Below are positions 9,622-18,521 of a stretch of DNA of 64,000 nt, in pieces. Each line of letters starts with the position of its first letter. The first letter of the stretch is position 1. This DNA comes from an uncultured Dehalococcoidia bacterium (GTDB lineage Bacteria; Chloroflexota; Dehalococcoidia; Lucifugimonadales; UBA3495): assembly GCA_958296225.1 (NCBI GenBank), contig OY282456.1:3904853-3968852 (forward strand). The letters run 5' to 3'. Both the position numbers and the translations under genes were made by a program. Under the pieces are notes generated by a model. It ran no database searches. It was not told the DNA's origin and saw nothing but the letters and a program-made list of their open reading frames with translations.

Positions 9622-10416
9622 ATGACCACAGTACAGAGCGGTTCCCGCACTACCGTAAATGTCAACGGTACTGCCGTCGAAATGTATTCCGGCGGCAGTG
9701 GCCCGCCGCTGGTGTTTCTCCACGGCGCTGGCGGTTCCAACGGCTGGCAGCCTTATCACGAAGACCTGTCCTCCGACTATACGGTGTACGTCCCCAGCCA
9801 GCCCGGTTTCAACGGCACCGAAGCGCCCAATTGGGTCAAGACAATTAACGACGTGGCCCACTTCAACCATATGTTCATTGATGCCCTGGGCCTGCAGGAC
9901 ATCGTGCTGATGGGTTCGTCCATGGGCGGCTGGGTCTCCGCGGAGATGGCGGCGATGGATGACCACAACATCGCGGCTTTGATTCTGGTGGACGCGGCCG
10001 GCATCAAGCCGCGCGACGGCGAGATTGCAGAAATCTTCATGGTGTCTGCGGATACCCGGCTACAGCAGCGCTTTTACGACCCCGGTCAGGTGGAGAACTA
10101 CGAGCATTACGCCCGCGAATTGTCTCCCGAAGAACAACTGGTGGTACACTCCAACGCCATCACCGCATCACAGCTGTGCTGGAAGCCCTACCTGTACCAC
10201 CCCAGCCTGCCCCACACCCTGGCCCGGGTTGACACCCCCACCCTGATTGTCTGGGGTCGGGAGGATGCCATCATCCCCGTAGAGTGCGGCCACTTGTTCC
10301 AGCAGGCCATCCAGGGGAGCCAATTGCGTATCATCGACAACTGCGGCCACTCCCCGGCTGTGGAAAAACGCAGCGAATTCGTCGCCGCCGTCACCACTTT
10401 CCTGGCCAGCCTGTAG
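9622..10416 (+). CDS. Alpha/beta-hydrolase
   Basis: A 264-residue alpha/beta-hydrolase with a full catalytic triad visible: nucleophile Ser100 in GSSMGG, Asp215 in VWGREDAIIP and His243 in NCGHSP. The oxyanion-hole motif is HGAGG at 34-38. It resembles the C-C bond hydrolases (MhpC/BphD-like) and esterases used in aromatic and lactone catabolism; the exact substrate cannot be assigned. The start follows AGGAACAAGAGT. A flavin monooxygenase lies 78 bases downstream in the same direction, so an oxidation-then-hydrolysis pair is plausible inference. Confidence 0.88.
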   Translation: MTTVQSGSRTTVNVNGTAVEMYSGGSGPPLVFLHGAGGSNGWQPYHEDLSSDYTVYVPSQPGFNGTEAPNWVKTINDVAHFNHMFIDALGLQDIVLMGSSMGGWVSAEMAAMDDHNIAALILVDAAGIKPRDGEIAEIFMVSADTRLQQRFYDPGQVENYEHYARELSPEEQLVVHSNAITASQLCWKPYLYHPSLPHTLARVDTPTLIVWGREDAIIPVECGHLFQQAIQGSQLRIIDNCGHSPAVEKRSEFVAAVTTFLASL

Positions 10417-10494
10417 CGACCTTTGTGGTCGCCTTGTCCCGTCAACCGCCAGCGCACCACTGAGCCAGCGCACCACTAACAAGGAGCAAACATT

Positions 10495-11646
10495 ATGGCG
10501 CACGACCTTGAAGTATTCTGGTTCTCGGAACAACCTTACGGCCACGTCACCGAAGACGACCTGGCCCCCTACGAATCGGGGCGGATGCACTTCCCCAACA
10601 CTTACTTTGACCCCGAAAGGGCCCATGTCCTCTACACCAACTACCACGACCAGTACCAGCTGGCCGATGAGGCTGGCTTTGACGGCATTATGTCCAACGA
10701 GCACCACAGCTCCTACTGGTGCATGAAACCGTCGGTGAACGTGGACGCCGCCGTCATTACCCAGCGCACCAAGAACGCCAAAATTGCCATGCTGGGCAAT
10801 GTCATCGCGGTCAACGACCCGGTGAAGATGGCGGAAGAAATCGCCATGCTGGACTGCATCAGCAACGGGCGCATCATCTCCGGCTTCGTGCGGGGCACCG
10901 CGGTGGAGACGCTGCACGCCGGCTACCCGCCCACCGAAAACCGGCCCCGGTTCGAGGAAGCCCACGACCTGATAGTGAAGTGCTGGACGACGCCCGGCCC
11001 CTTCCGCTGGGAGGGCGAGTACTGGCCCCACCGCATGGTGAACCCCTGGGTGGTGCCGATTCAGAAGCCCCACCCGCCGGTGTGGTTCCCCGGCACCGGC
11101 AGCCCCGAGTCCGTAATCTGGGCCGCCAGGCACCGCTACCCCTATATGAACCTCGGCTCCCTGCTGGACTTGACCAAGCAGCTCAAGGGCATCTACCACG
11201 AAACCGCCGCCGAGGAAGGTTACGAAGCCGGCCCGGAGCACTTCGGCTACCTCATCCGCTGCCTGGTCGCCGACACCGACGAGAAGGCCCAGGAAATTGG
11301 CCGCACCTTCCTGTGGACGGAGAACCATCGCAATCGCGGGCCGATGGAATTCAACGACCCGCCGGGCTACCAGTCCCGCGAGGCGTTGCGCATCAAAATG
11401 TCGCGCCCCCTCATCGGCACCGGCACCATGGGCCGCCGTATGACCTACGAAGACCTGCAGGCCGCCTACAACATCATCGTGGGCAGCCCGGAAACCGTAA
11501 CCGAAAAGCTGCGCCACATCCGCCAGGATTTGGAACCCGGCTACATCCTCATCTACGGCAACGAAGGCCACATGGCGCACGAAGACGTAATGCGCTCCGT
11601 GGAGCTGCTGGGGACGAAGGTGATACCGGCGCTGAAAGAAGGCTAG
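10495..11646 (+). CDS. LLM-class flavin-dependent monooxygenase
   Basis: A 383-residue luciferase-like monooxygenase (TIM barrel, F420 or FMNH2 dependent). Family features include the N-terminal HDLEVFWFSEQPYGH, the SNEHHSS motif, LGNVIAVNDPVKMAEEIAMLD and the ISGFVRGT strand-loop. It starts at ATG after the good ribosome site AAGGAGCAAACATT. Upstream a 13-base sequence CCAGCGCACCACT occurs twice (from about 10449). Such enzymes are greatly expanded in SAR202-type Chloroflexota, where they are thought to oxidise recalcitrant organic matter. The window holds a second, distant family member at 52500. Confidence 0.9.
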   Translation: MAHDLEVFWFSEQPYGHVTEDDLAPYESGRMHFPNTYFDPERAHVLYTNYHDQYQLADEAGFDGIMSNEHHSSYWCMKPSVNVDAAVITQRTKNAKIAMLGNVIAVNDPVKMAEEIAMLDCISNGRIISGFVRGTAVETLHAGYPPTENRPRFEEAHDLIVKCWTTPGPFRWEGEYWPHRMVNPWVVPIQKPHPPVWFPGTGSPESVIWAARHRYPYMNLGSLLDLTKQLKGIYHETAAEEGYEAGPEHFGYLIRCLVADTDEKAQEIGRTFLWTENHRNRGPMEFNDPPGYQSREALRIKMSRPLIGTGTMGRRMTYEDLQAAYNIIVGSPETVTEKLRHIRQDLEPGYILIYGNEGHMAHEDVMRSVELLGTKVIPALKEG

Positions 11647-11751
11647 GCGGGCAACAGCCGCCACACTTTGCGCGAAGAAAGGCCGGCCGGCCAGGGTATC
11701 CTGACGGCCGGCCTTTCACGGGCTAATCGTGTAAGCAATCGGAAGGTTGGT

Positions 11752-12651
11752 ATGGAATGCGTTAACGCCGCCGGAATCGTCCTGCTGCACAATGGGCAGA
11801 TGCACCCGGATTCCATTGCCGGTTTGGCGCAAGGGGAAGGGTTGGCATCGGACGCAATTAACCAGCGCTGGCGCGAGCCGTATCAAAGGCTGTATGAACA
11901 CAGCGAGTTTGAGCTGCGCCAAGCCGGTCTTTATGCCTTGTCGGATTTCGGAGAACGCAAAGCGCGTTTTCTAGTGGGGGTGCTGGCGGTGATGCGGTAT
12001 GCTGAAACGCCCATAGCCGCCGCCGATGTTACATTCCAAGTCTTGCAAATGTTGAATATCTCCGGCGACCCTGAGTGGTTCGATAACTTGAAAAATGAAC
12101 GACTGTTCTCTGCAAAGGGAGCCGGATACGCCCTTACGGAAAACGGAAAATCGATTGCAAACCTCGTGATGCAGTGGTTCCCCGACATTTGCTCACAATT
12201 GCAACTGAGTTCGCAGGTAGCTATAAAAGCCTATGGAATTCGGTGGCAACGGCGTGGCGTAGATTGGAAAGGCAAAAGTACCAAGCTGTACGGGAAACTC
12301 CCCAGCAGAAGCGCCAAAGAAATCGACTACAATGGCATCTATGCCTTGTACCGCAAAGATGTCTCTGTTCCTGTCTATGTTGGGCAAACAACCCGGCGGC
12401 TAGCAGAACGACTGGACGAACATACGCGGAATGACAAAAAGGATATATGGGATGAATTCTCGTGGTTCGGCATAACTCCTATCGACAAATCTGCGCTGTA
12501 CTACAACGCAGGGGCACAGTTTAACCAATTTGATATGATTAACGCATTGGAAGCAATCCTGATAACTGTAATTCCCTGCCTTTGCAATGACGCTCCGGGC
12601 GTGTTGTTAGGAGAAAGATTTGAACAGTACCCGAGCGGCGCAATAGTTTAG
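11752..12651 (+). CDS. GIY-YIG nuclease-domain protein
   Basis: A 299-residue protein whose C-terminal third matches a GIY-YIG nuclease core: Gly195-Ile196-Tyr197 (NGIYALY), Tyr209-Val210-Gly211 (VYVGQTT), an arginine in TTRRLAERLDEH, and a candidate catalytic Glu267 in NALEAIL. The N-terminal 190 residues look like a winged-helix region (NQRWREPYQRLYEHSEFELRQAGLYALSDFGERKARF). I chose the ATG at 11752 after a GGAAGGTTGGT stretch; a start 84 bases upstream is possible. The gene is less GC-rich than its neighbours, hinting at transfer. It could be a restriction-type endonuclease or a repair nuclease; no methylase is adjacent. Confidence 0.7.
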   Translation: MECVNAAGIVLLHNGQMHPDSIAGLAQGEGLASDAINQRWREPYQRLYEHSEFELRQAGLYALSDFGERKARFLVGVLAVMRYAETPIAAADVTFQVLQMLNISGDPEWFDNLKNERLFSAKGAGYALTENGKSIANLVMQWFPDICSQLQLSSQVAIKAYGIRWQRRGVDWKGKSTKLYGKLPSRSAKEIDYNGIYALYRKDVSVPVYVGQTTRRLAERLDEHTRNDKKDIWDEFSWFGITPIDKSALYYNAGAQFNQFDMINALEAILITVIPCLCNDAPGVLLGERFEQYPSGAIV

Positions 12652-12697
12652 CGACACAGTCGATGCTGGCGAAACATAGCAACTATCCCGGTAGGTT

Positions 12698-13765
12698 CTA
12701 CTCGGCCATAATGATAATGGTCACGTTGTCCTGTTCCGCCCGCTGACGGTTCGCATTGGATATGGCGGTTCCGATAACGACGGGTCTGGCGACGGCCCCG
12801 CTGGCGTCTTGCAGTATTCCGGCTCGAATGTTGGCGCGGTCAACATCGTGCTCATCAATGGTGAGAGATACTTCGGCGACGGCGTAGGCCGGTTCGTCGT
12901 CTGAGAATGCGCCGGCCAGGATGAGGTCGACTCGTTCCAATTCGTCGGCCTGCTCATCGGTGATGGCTCCCGTCTCGGTGGCTTGGCGCAGCAGGTCCGC
13001 GATTCTGTTGTCGTCCGGGACGGTGATCCCGTAAACCACTCTGGATTGCTGCAAACCCATGTAGCGGCGGGCAGCGCGGGATACCCTTTTCGCCACCTTC
13101 CGCTCATAATCGGTTCCGGTTAAATTGCCGAGTTGCCCTTCCATACGCGCCTGGCCCGCTTTCAGTTCGGAAATATCAGTTTCCATACGGTCTTGCCGGG
13201 CTTCCATACGGTCTTGCCGGGCTTCCATGCGCGCCTGGCCCACTTTGAGCTCGGAAATATCGGTTTCCATACGGTCTTGCCGAGCTTCCATATGGTCTTG
13301 CCGGACTTCCATGCGCGCCTGGCCCGCTTTGAGCTCGGAAATATCGGTTTCCATGCGGCCTTGCCGGACTTCCATACGGCCTTGTCCGGCCTTCAGTTCC
13401 GCAATATCGCTTTCCATGCGCGCTTGGCTTTCCAGCAGTCCCTGTACGCTTGCCTCTAGCCGGGCCTGGGCGGCTTTCAGTTCGGCAATGTCGGCGTCAA
13501 TGCGGTCCTGACGTTCTACGGTGGTCGTGATGACCCGGCTGCTGACAAGTGCATAGCCGGAGATTTGCTCCGCGACATCCCGGAGCGTTGCTGCCAGCTC
13601 CATCTGCCGCTCTATGACCAGGGTAATCAGCTCTTCCTGCCGGCGAGCGATGGCTGGCAGCTGTAGGAATTCCTCACCCAATACGTGGTTACGCATCGCG
13701 TCGCGAAGCGCCGGGTCCTGCTCCATGGCAGACAAGATATCGTCGAAATCATTAAAAGCGGGCAT
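12698..13765 (-). CDS. Long coiled-coil protein with C-terminal PD-(D/E)XK-like domain
   Basis: A 355-residue protein. Residues about 75-215 are a regular coiled coil made of near-identical units such as RMETDISELKAGQARMEVRQ. The last 130 residues (NLTGTDYERKVAKR...ELERVDLILAG...AYAVAEVSLTIDEHDVDRA) resemble a PD-(D/E)XK nuclease-like fold with Asp in VDLIL and Glu in AEVS. Proteins with this layout are frequent and uncharacterised in Chloroflexota and cyanobacteria. In the DNA the coil corresponds to repeats of CGGTCTTGCCGGGCTTCCAT type around 13150-13400, so its length may change by slippage. The function is unknown; it may be a mobile-element nuclease or a DNA-associated protein. Confidence 0.65.
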   Translation of the reverse strand: MPAFNDFDDILSAMEQDPALRDAMRNHVLGEEFLQLPAIARRQEELITLVIERQMELAATLRDVAEQISGYALVSSRVITTTVERQDRIDADIAELKAAQARLEASVQGLLESQARMESDIAELKAGQGRMEVRQGRMETDISELKAGQARMEVRQDHMEARQDRMETDISELKVGQARMEARQDRMEARQDRMETDISELKAGQARMEGQLGNLTGTDYERKVAKRVSRAARRYMGLQQSRVVYGITVPDDNRIADLLRQATETGAITDEQADELERVDLILAGAFSDDEPAYAVAEVSLTIDEHDVDRANIRAGILQDASGAVARPVVIGTAISNANRQRAEQDNVTIIIMAE

Positions 13766-13868
13766 GATGTTCCGGTTCCCTGGTAGGATGGCGACTCACT
13801 TTAGCATACGCCATTAGATACAATTTCACCGGCGGTTGCATCCAACCGCCGATGAACCCCGCGCCGCT

Positions 13869-15173
13869 CTACTGCCCGTTCCGTTCCTGCGACCCGTCAG
13901 GGTACAGCTCATCCCACAGCGCGTCGCGCCAGTCCACGCCCACGGGCAGGATGGCCTGGGCCGGGCGCAGCATATAGTAGTTGTCGCCCACGCCGGGGGG
14001 AGCGCCGCCCTCGGCCACCGCCCGGGTCGCCTGCAACAACTGCCGGCGGGCGTACACGATAGCCATGTCGGTGCGGGTCAGGTTCTCCCGCGTCCGGTCA
14101 ACGACGTGGCCCATGCTTTCCTGCACCGCTACGTCCTGGGCGTTCACGCCGTCGATGCCGCTGAAGGTTTCCGTCTTTTGCACGGCGCGGTCAATCATCC
14201 AGTTGTTTTCGCGGTTCACCCTGGTGCGGAAGCTGTCCCGCATATGCTCGGGGCCTCGGCCATAGCTGCGGTCCATGTCAATGCGTTCCTGTGCCTCAAT
14301 AGGGTCGTCGTAGGACAAATCCCAGTTCCAGACCATCACGCTGTGGTCGTCCATGGGCACCCACATATGGCCGGAGGCCAGGTATCCGACGGGACCGGGC
14401 TTGCCCCGGTAGCCGCGCTGGCTGGCGCGAATCTGGTGGAAGGGCATGATGAAGTGATAGGCCCGGATGTGGTTGCCCTCGTCGCCCAGCGAGCGGATGC
14501 CCGCATAGCGGTAGCCGTAATCCGTGATGTCAACTTCCAGTTCCGGCGGCCTGCCCTGCACGTGGGGCGAGTCGATGCGCAGGCCGGCGTGGGTCGTGTC
14601 CGCGCGCAGCGTGCGGTGCAGGATGGTGGCGTGGGCCGAGTCGATGCCGCCTTCCAGCGCTTGCAGCCAGTTGCACTCCTGGATGTTCTTGGTAACGTGG
14701 CGGTGGGTCTCCGGCACGGCGGCCCACTCGAACCGGGGCGGCGGCGGCATCTGCGCTTTCGGCCCCATATACGCCCAGATGACGCCGCCCAGTTCCAGCG
14801 TGGGATAGGCGACCGTTTGCATCTTGGACGGAAAATCGCTGTCCGCCGGCTCGTTCATCATATCGACGCACTGGCCGTTCACGTCGAACTTCCAGCCGTG
14901 ATAGACGCAGCGCAGGCCGCACTCCTCGTTGCGCCCCAGCCACAGGGACGCCAGCCGGTGGGGGCACAGCTCTTCCAGCAAACCGATGCGGCCGTCGGTA
15001 TCGCGGAAGGCGATTAACTGCTCGCCCAGCAGCTTGACGCGCACGGGCTCGCCGTCGGGCTCCGCAAGCTCCCAGGACAGCAGGGCGGGCATCCAGTAGC
15101 GGCGCATCAGCTCGCCCATGGGCGTGCCGGGGCCAACCTGGGTCAAGGTTATATTGTCTGCCTGTGAAATCAT
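13869..15173 (-). CDS. Rieske aromatic-ring-hydroxylating oxygenase, alpha subunit
   Basis: A 434-residue Rieske non-heme iron oxygenase. The Rieske 2Fe-2S motif is Cys70-Pro-His72 and Cys89-Val-Tyr-His92. The mononuclear iron site is Asn168, Asp178, His181 and His186 (DSAHATILH), typical of the phthalate 4,5-dioxygenase-like group. I chose the ATG at 15173 because AGGAGGT lies just upstream. It needs a reductase, and none is adjacent. The likely job is hydroxylation or O/N-demethylation of an aromatic or similar substrate, in keeping with the hydrolase and monooxygenase genes nearby; the actual substrate is unknown. Confidence 0.9.
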   Translation of the reverse strand: MISQADNITLTQVGPGTPMGELMRRYWMPALLSWELAEPDGEPVRVKLLGEQLIAFRDTDGRIGLLEELCPHRLASLWLGRNEECGLRCVYHGWKFDVNGQCVDMMNEPADSDFPSKMQTVAYPTLELGGVIWAYMGPKAQMPPPPRFEWAAVPETHRHVTKNIQECNWLQALEGGIDSAHATILHRTLRADTTHAGLRIDSPHVQGRPPELEVDITDYGYRYAGIRSLGDEGNHIRAYHFIMPFHQIRASQRGYRGKPGPVGYLASGHMWVPMDDHSVMVWNWDLSYDDPIEAQERIDMDRSYGRGPEHMRDSFRTRVNRENNWMIDRAVQKTETFSGIDGVNAQDVAVQESMGHVVDRTRENLTRTDMAIVYARRQLLQATRAVAEGGAPPGVGDNYYMLRPAQAILPVGVDWRDALWDELYPDGSQERNGQ

Positions 15174-15294
15174 CGGCGCATACCTCCTGTTGCTCGGATT
15201 AGAGTAGCAGTTAGCAGGGAGTTTTGCTATGCTGTCGTCCCCAGCACAATGAATAGTGACGCAACCACAACCCGCCGGGCAAGGAAATTTCGCA

Positions 15295-15822
15295 ATGACT
15301 ACGATGGCAACACTGAATGATGTCCGCTCCAACCTGATACAGCGGGGCTACCCGCCGGAACAGGTTGACGCGATGCTGGACCTGGCCGGGCGCATGATGC
15401 TGGAGGGGGCGCTGGCGTCGAAAGACGACCTGAACCAACTGCGCAACGAGTTCGCGGAGTTCAAAGTCGAGATGAACCAGCGGTTCGCTGAGGTGCACGT
15501 TGAGATGAACCAGCGGTTCGCTGAGATGCGCGTCGAGATGAACCAGAAATTCGCAGAGATGCACATTGAGATGAACGAGCGGCTCGCTGAGATGCGCGTT
15601 GAGATGAACCAGAAGTTCGACGATATGCGTGTCGAAATGAGCGAGCGGCTCGCTGAGATGCGCGTTGAGATGAGCCAGAAATTCGCCGAGCAGGACGTGC
15701 GGGCCAGCAATTTTGAGAACCGAATCATAAAATGGGTGTTCGGGGCCGTATTTGCCGGCGTTGTCCTCAACACCGGCATAACCAGCCTGTTGTTGGTAAT
15801 ACTCCCCAGGCTTGTTGACTAG
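15295..15822 (+). CDS. Hendecad coiled-coil protein with C-terminal membrane helix
   Basis: A 175-residue protein. After a short helical head (LIQRGYPPEQVDAMLDLAG) come about seven units of exactly 11 residues, of the form VEMNQRFAEMR or VEMSERLAEMR, spanning about residues 50-130. An 11-residue period predicts a right-handed or nearly straight coiled coil rather than a heptad coil. A single hydrophobic helix (WVFGAVFAGVVLNTGITSLL) closes the protein, so the coil is tethered to the membrane. The matching DNA is a 33-base tandem repeat, prone to length change. I chose the ATG at 15295 after GGAAATTTCGCA. Similar small proteins lie near mobile or toxin genes, but no function is known. Confidence 0.68.
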   Translation: MTTMATLNDVRSNLIQRGYPPEQVDAMLDLAGRMMLEGALASKDDLNQLRNEFAEFKVEMNQRFAEVHVEMNQRFAEMRVEMNQKFAEMHIEMNERLAEMRVEMNQKFDDMRVEMSERLAEMRVEMSQKFAEQDVRASNFENRIIKWVFGAVFAGVVLNTGITSLLLVILPRLVD

Positions 15823-15988
15823 AGACCGCAGTGTTTGGCAGCGGCGCGTGGCTTACTCTCACGCCGCAAACCGCATCGCGCGCCGCGCGCCGTCCGGCAA
15901 GCGGCAGCAAGATATGTGATTCGGCAGCCTGCGTTAATCTCCATCCTCTGTATCTATCCTGCCAATTCGCGCCCGCGAGGTTTTGCCG

Positions 15989-16774
15989 ATGCCAATTGTA
16001 GATACCCACGTGCATATCGGTCGCAACCACTATGAGCCGGTGGAGATGCTGCTGGCGCAGATGGAGCTGAACGACGTCGCCCGCACGGTGCTGGTGCAGT
16101 CCACGGCGACGCTGGATAACTCCTACGTGCTGGAATGCCGGCAGCGGTTCCCGGAGCGGCTGGCGGTGGTGTGCCGCGTTGACGTGGACGACCCGACGGC
16201 GCCGGATACGCTGGACGGCCTCCACGCCGCCGGGGCGGAAACCCTGCGCATCCGCAACTTCCAGCGCTCGCCGGGCAACGACCCCCTGCGCATCTGGCGG
16301 GCCGCGGCCGGCCTGGGTCTGTCGGTAAGCGTGGGCGGCCCGGCGGAAGGTTTCGCCTCTGCCGAGTTCGCCGCTCTGGTGGCGGAACTGCCTCAGCTGA
16401 CCGTCATCATTGAGCATCTGGCCGGCATGGGCATCCACGCCATCGGCGCGCCGGCAATGCCGCCGGATGACGTGTTCCGCCGGGCGTTGACGCTGGCCCG
16501 TTTCCCCAACACGGTCATCAAAATTCACGGCCTGGGCGAAATCAGCGACCCGCCGTTCCCATACCGGAACACGCCGCCCTACGTGCGGATGGCCTACGAC
16601 GCTTTCGGCCCGGAGCGGATGATTTGGGGTTCCGACTGGCCCCGAGTTACCAACCGGGAAGGGTATCGCAATTCGCTGCGCTACACCTGGGAACAGATGG
16701 CCGGCTGGTGTCCACAGGCAGATTTGGAACGCATATTTGGCGGGACGGCGTTAGCTTTATGGCGGTTTTCGTAA
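15989..16774 (+). CDS. Amidohydrolase-2 family metal-dependent hydrolase
   Basis: A 261-residue TIM-barrel metal hydrolase of the amidohydrolase-2 type (COG3618/COG2159 relatives). The N-terminal metal motif is VDTHVHIG and the late motif is MIWGSDWPRV, with the catalytic Asp in GSDWP. Related enzymes hydrolyse lactones such as 2-pyrone-4,6-dicarboxylate or decarboxylate aromatic acids. I preferred the ATG at 15989 to a TTG two codons earlier because GCGAGG is well spaced for it. It stands alone, between the coiled-coil gene and the transporter genes. Confidence 0.85.
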   Translation: MPIVDTHVHIGRNHYEPVEMLLAQMELNDVARTVLVQSTATLDNSYVLECRQRFPERLAVVCRVDVDDPTAPDTLDGLHAAGAETLRIRNFQRSPGNDPLRIWRAAAGLGLSVSVGGPAEGFASAEFAALVAELPQLTVIIEHLAGMGIHAIGAPAMPPDDVFRRALTLARFPNTVIKIHGLGEISDPPFPYRNTPPYVRMAYDAFGPERMIWGSDWPRVTNREGYRNSLRYTWEQMAGWCPQADLERIFGGTALALWRFS

Positions 16775-16808
16775 GAGGGATGCACGAAAGCACAGCCACC
16801 GTCACCCT

Positions 16809-16851
16809 TTGACATAATAATCGTCAACCGCCGTTATCAACGTGATACAAT
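16809..16851 (+). promoter_or_regulatory. Possible promoter region for the first binding-protein gene
   Basis: A perfect TTGACA lies at 16809-16814, and a TACAAT (-10-like) at 16846-16851. They are too far apart to be one promoter. TTGACA could pair with CGTTAT at 17-base spacing, or TACAAT with a weak upstream box. A transcript from here would have a leader of roughly 80 bases before the lipoprotein gene at 16933. Confidence 0.3.
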
Positions 16852-16932
16852 AGTTGCCATCTTTATCAGGCTGCACGAGTTCCGCAAACGCGGGGCCCAA
16901 TCTACACTGGCAGCCATGGAGGCCAATTACCG

Positions 16933-18204
16933 ATGAGCCGATTCACCAAGTACATTGCCGGCGCCGCAATCCTGCTGGCGCTGGCCGCGGCCCTGGCCTG
17001 CGGGAACCAGGACGCCACGACCCCGGCCCAACCCGGCGATACCGGCGGAACACAGCCCACTGCGATGGCGCAGGAGCCTACGGCCATGGCTATGGAACCC
17101 ACTGCGATGATGCAGCAGGAGCCTACGGCTATGGCCCAGGAACCCACGGCCATGGCCATGGAGCCTACGGCCATGGCTATGGAAGCCACCGCCGCGCCCA
17201 CCGCTACCGAGTCCACCGCGATGACCAACCAGGGCGACAGCCGTCTGGCTACCGTCCAGAGCCGGGGCACTCTGATTTGCGCCAGCAACAACAGCCTCGC
17301 CGGTTTCGGCTACATCAACGACGCCGGCAACACCATCGGCTTTGACATTGACCTCTGCCGCGCCGTGGCCGCCGCCGTGCTGGGCGACGCCGACGCCGTA
17401 GAGTTTCGCCCCACTACCGCCGCCGAGCGCGGCCCCACGATGCAGTCGGGCGAAGTGGATATGATGTCCCGCAACACCACCTGGACCACCTCCCGCAACG
17501 CCCAGTGGGGCAACTTCGCGCCCACGATGTTCTACGACGGGCAGGGCTTCATGGTGCCGACCAACCTGGGCCTCTCCGGTATGCTGGATCTGGAAGGCGC
17601 GGCGGTATGCGTGCAGCAGGGCACCACTACCGAACTGAACTTGCAGGACTTCATCAATCAGAACAATCTGAGCATCCAGGTTTCCACCTTCCCCGACAAC
17701 ATCTCCACCAACGAAGCCTACCTCGCCGGGCAGTGCGACGCTCTGACTACCGACCGCTCCGGCCTGGTCAGCACCCGCGCCGGCTTTGCGAATCCCGACG
17801 ACCATGTAATTCTGGCCGGCACCATATCCGAGGAGCCGTTGGGGCCGGTGGTTCCCCATGGCGACGAGCAATGGTATGACCTGGTTACCGCCGTAATGGC
17901 CATCCTCATCTATGCCGAAGCCTACGGCGTTACCTCCGACAGCGTGCCCACCGCCGTCACCGGCAACACCGCCGTTGACCGGCTGTTTGGCCTGGAAGGC
18001 GCCTACGGACAGGAAACCATGGGCCTCTCGGACACCGCGGCCCAGGACATCATCCGCGCCGTGGGCAACTATGGCGAGATTTACGACCGCCACCTGACCC
18101 CGCTGGGCCTGACGCGGGAAGGCAGCCGCAACGCCCTGTGGTCGGCCGCCCCCTGCACCGACTGCCCCAAGGGCGGCCAGATTTATACCGCGCCGCTGCG
18201 GTAG
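16933..18204 (+). CDS. aapJ: Amino-acid ABC transporter substrate-binding lipoprotein 1 (AapJ type)
   Basis: A 423-residue solute-binding lipoprotein. The signal peptide ends in a lipobox LAAALAC with Cys23. Residues about 38-95 are a low-complexity linker built from repeats like EPTAMAM that lifts the binding domain off the membrane. The binding domain starts at GTLICASNN and shows the family-3 pattern GFDIDLCRAVAAAVLGDADAVEF, SGEVDMMSRNTTWT, GNFAPTMFYDGQGFMV and EEPLGPVVPHGD, as in AapJ/BztA general L-amino-acid binders. The C-terminus carries a Cys pair (CTDCPKGGQ). GGAGG precedes the ATG. It is the first of three tandem paralogues; the matching permeases lie about 20 kb away, beyond the CRISPR array. 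Confidence 0.9.
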   Translation: MSRFTKYIAGAAILLALAAALACGNQDATTPAQPGDTGGTQPTAMAQEPTAMAMEPTAMMQQEPTAMAQEPTAMAMEPTAMAMEATAAPTATESTAMTNQGDSRLATVQSRGTLICASNNSLAGFGYINDAGNTIGFDIDLCRAVAAAVLGDADAVEFRPTTAAERGPTMQSGEVDMMSRNTTWTTSRNAQWGNFAPTMFYDGQGFMVPTNLGLSGMLDLEGAAVCVQQGTTTELNLQDFINQNNLSIQVSTFPDNISTNEAYLAGQCDALTTDRSGLVSTRAGFANPDDHVILAGTISEEPLGPVVPHGDEQWYDLVTAVMAILIYAEAYGVTSDSVPTAVTGNTAVDRLFGLEGAYGQETMGLSDTAAQDIIRAVGNYGEIYDRHLTPLGLTREGSRNALWSAAPCTDCPKGGQIYTAPLR

Positions 18205-18521
18205 ATTAACGCGCGCTGCCCCGGACACAACCGTGCAGAGCCGGCCGGGGGAACGACTGAGGAAGCGTCAGTCGTTCCCCCGGTTTCTATGTCCGGCCAC
18301 GCCCGGAGTGATGCCGGACGGTCAAAACGCGATTGGCATAGCCCCCTCTCCCTTGACGGGAGAGGGCCGGGGAGAGGGTGAGCGGGTTCCGGTTGAGATA
18401 CGCCCTTTAAAAGTCGCGTTTCCTTTCGGATAACTGTGATATTTTGATGCGGGTATATCCTTGCCCCGTCCTGCTCCCGGAGGGAAGGGGGTTCGGAACA
18501 CTGCGCCGGGGAGGGCCAAAA
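18205..18521. other. Intergenic region with terminator and dispersed repeat
   Basis: No gene is seen between the first two binding-protein genes. The stretch holds the hairpin at 18245 and, at about 18341-18380, an inverted GC-rich motif CCCTCTCCCTTGACGGGAG followed by AGGGCCGGGGAGAGGG. The same kind of motif recurs at about 50690-50776. This looks like a dispersed intergenic repeat of the host genome. Confidence 0.55.
18245..18288 (+). terminator. Strong hairpin terminator after binding-protein gene 1
   Basis: A perfect 16-base-pair inverted repeat (18245-18260 with 18268-18283; arms beginning CCGGGGGAAC and ending TTCCCCCGG) encloses the loop GGAAGCG and is followed by TTTCT. It lies 40 bases after the stop of the first aapJ-like gene. 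It should end or attenuate transcription before the second copy, giving the first gene a higher dose. Confidence 0.75.

Noticed and set aside
10168..11664. A 498-codon minus-strand frame opposite the hydrolase and monooxygenase genes
   Set aside because: It spans two clear plus-strand genes and their spacer, and has no domain signal.
15173..15332. N-terminal extension of the Rieske oxygenase overlapping the coiled-coil gene
   Set aside because: AGGAGGT places the start at 15173, and family homology begins there. The upstream codons overlap a divergent gene.
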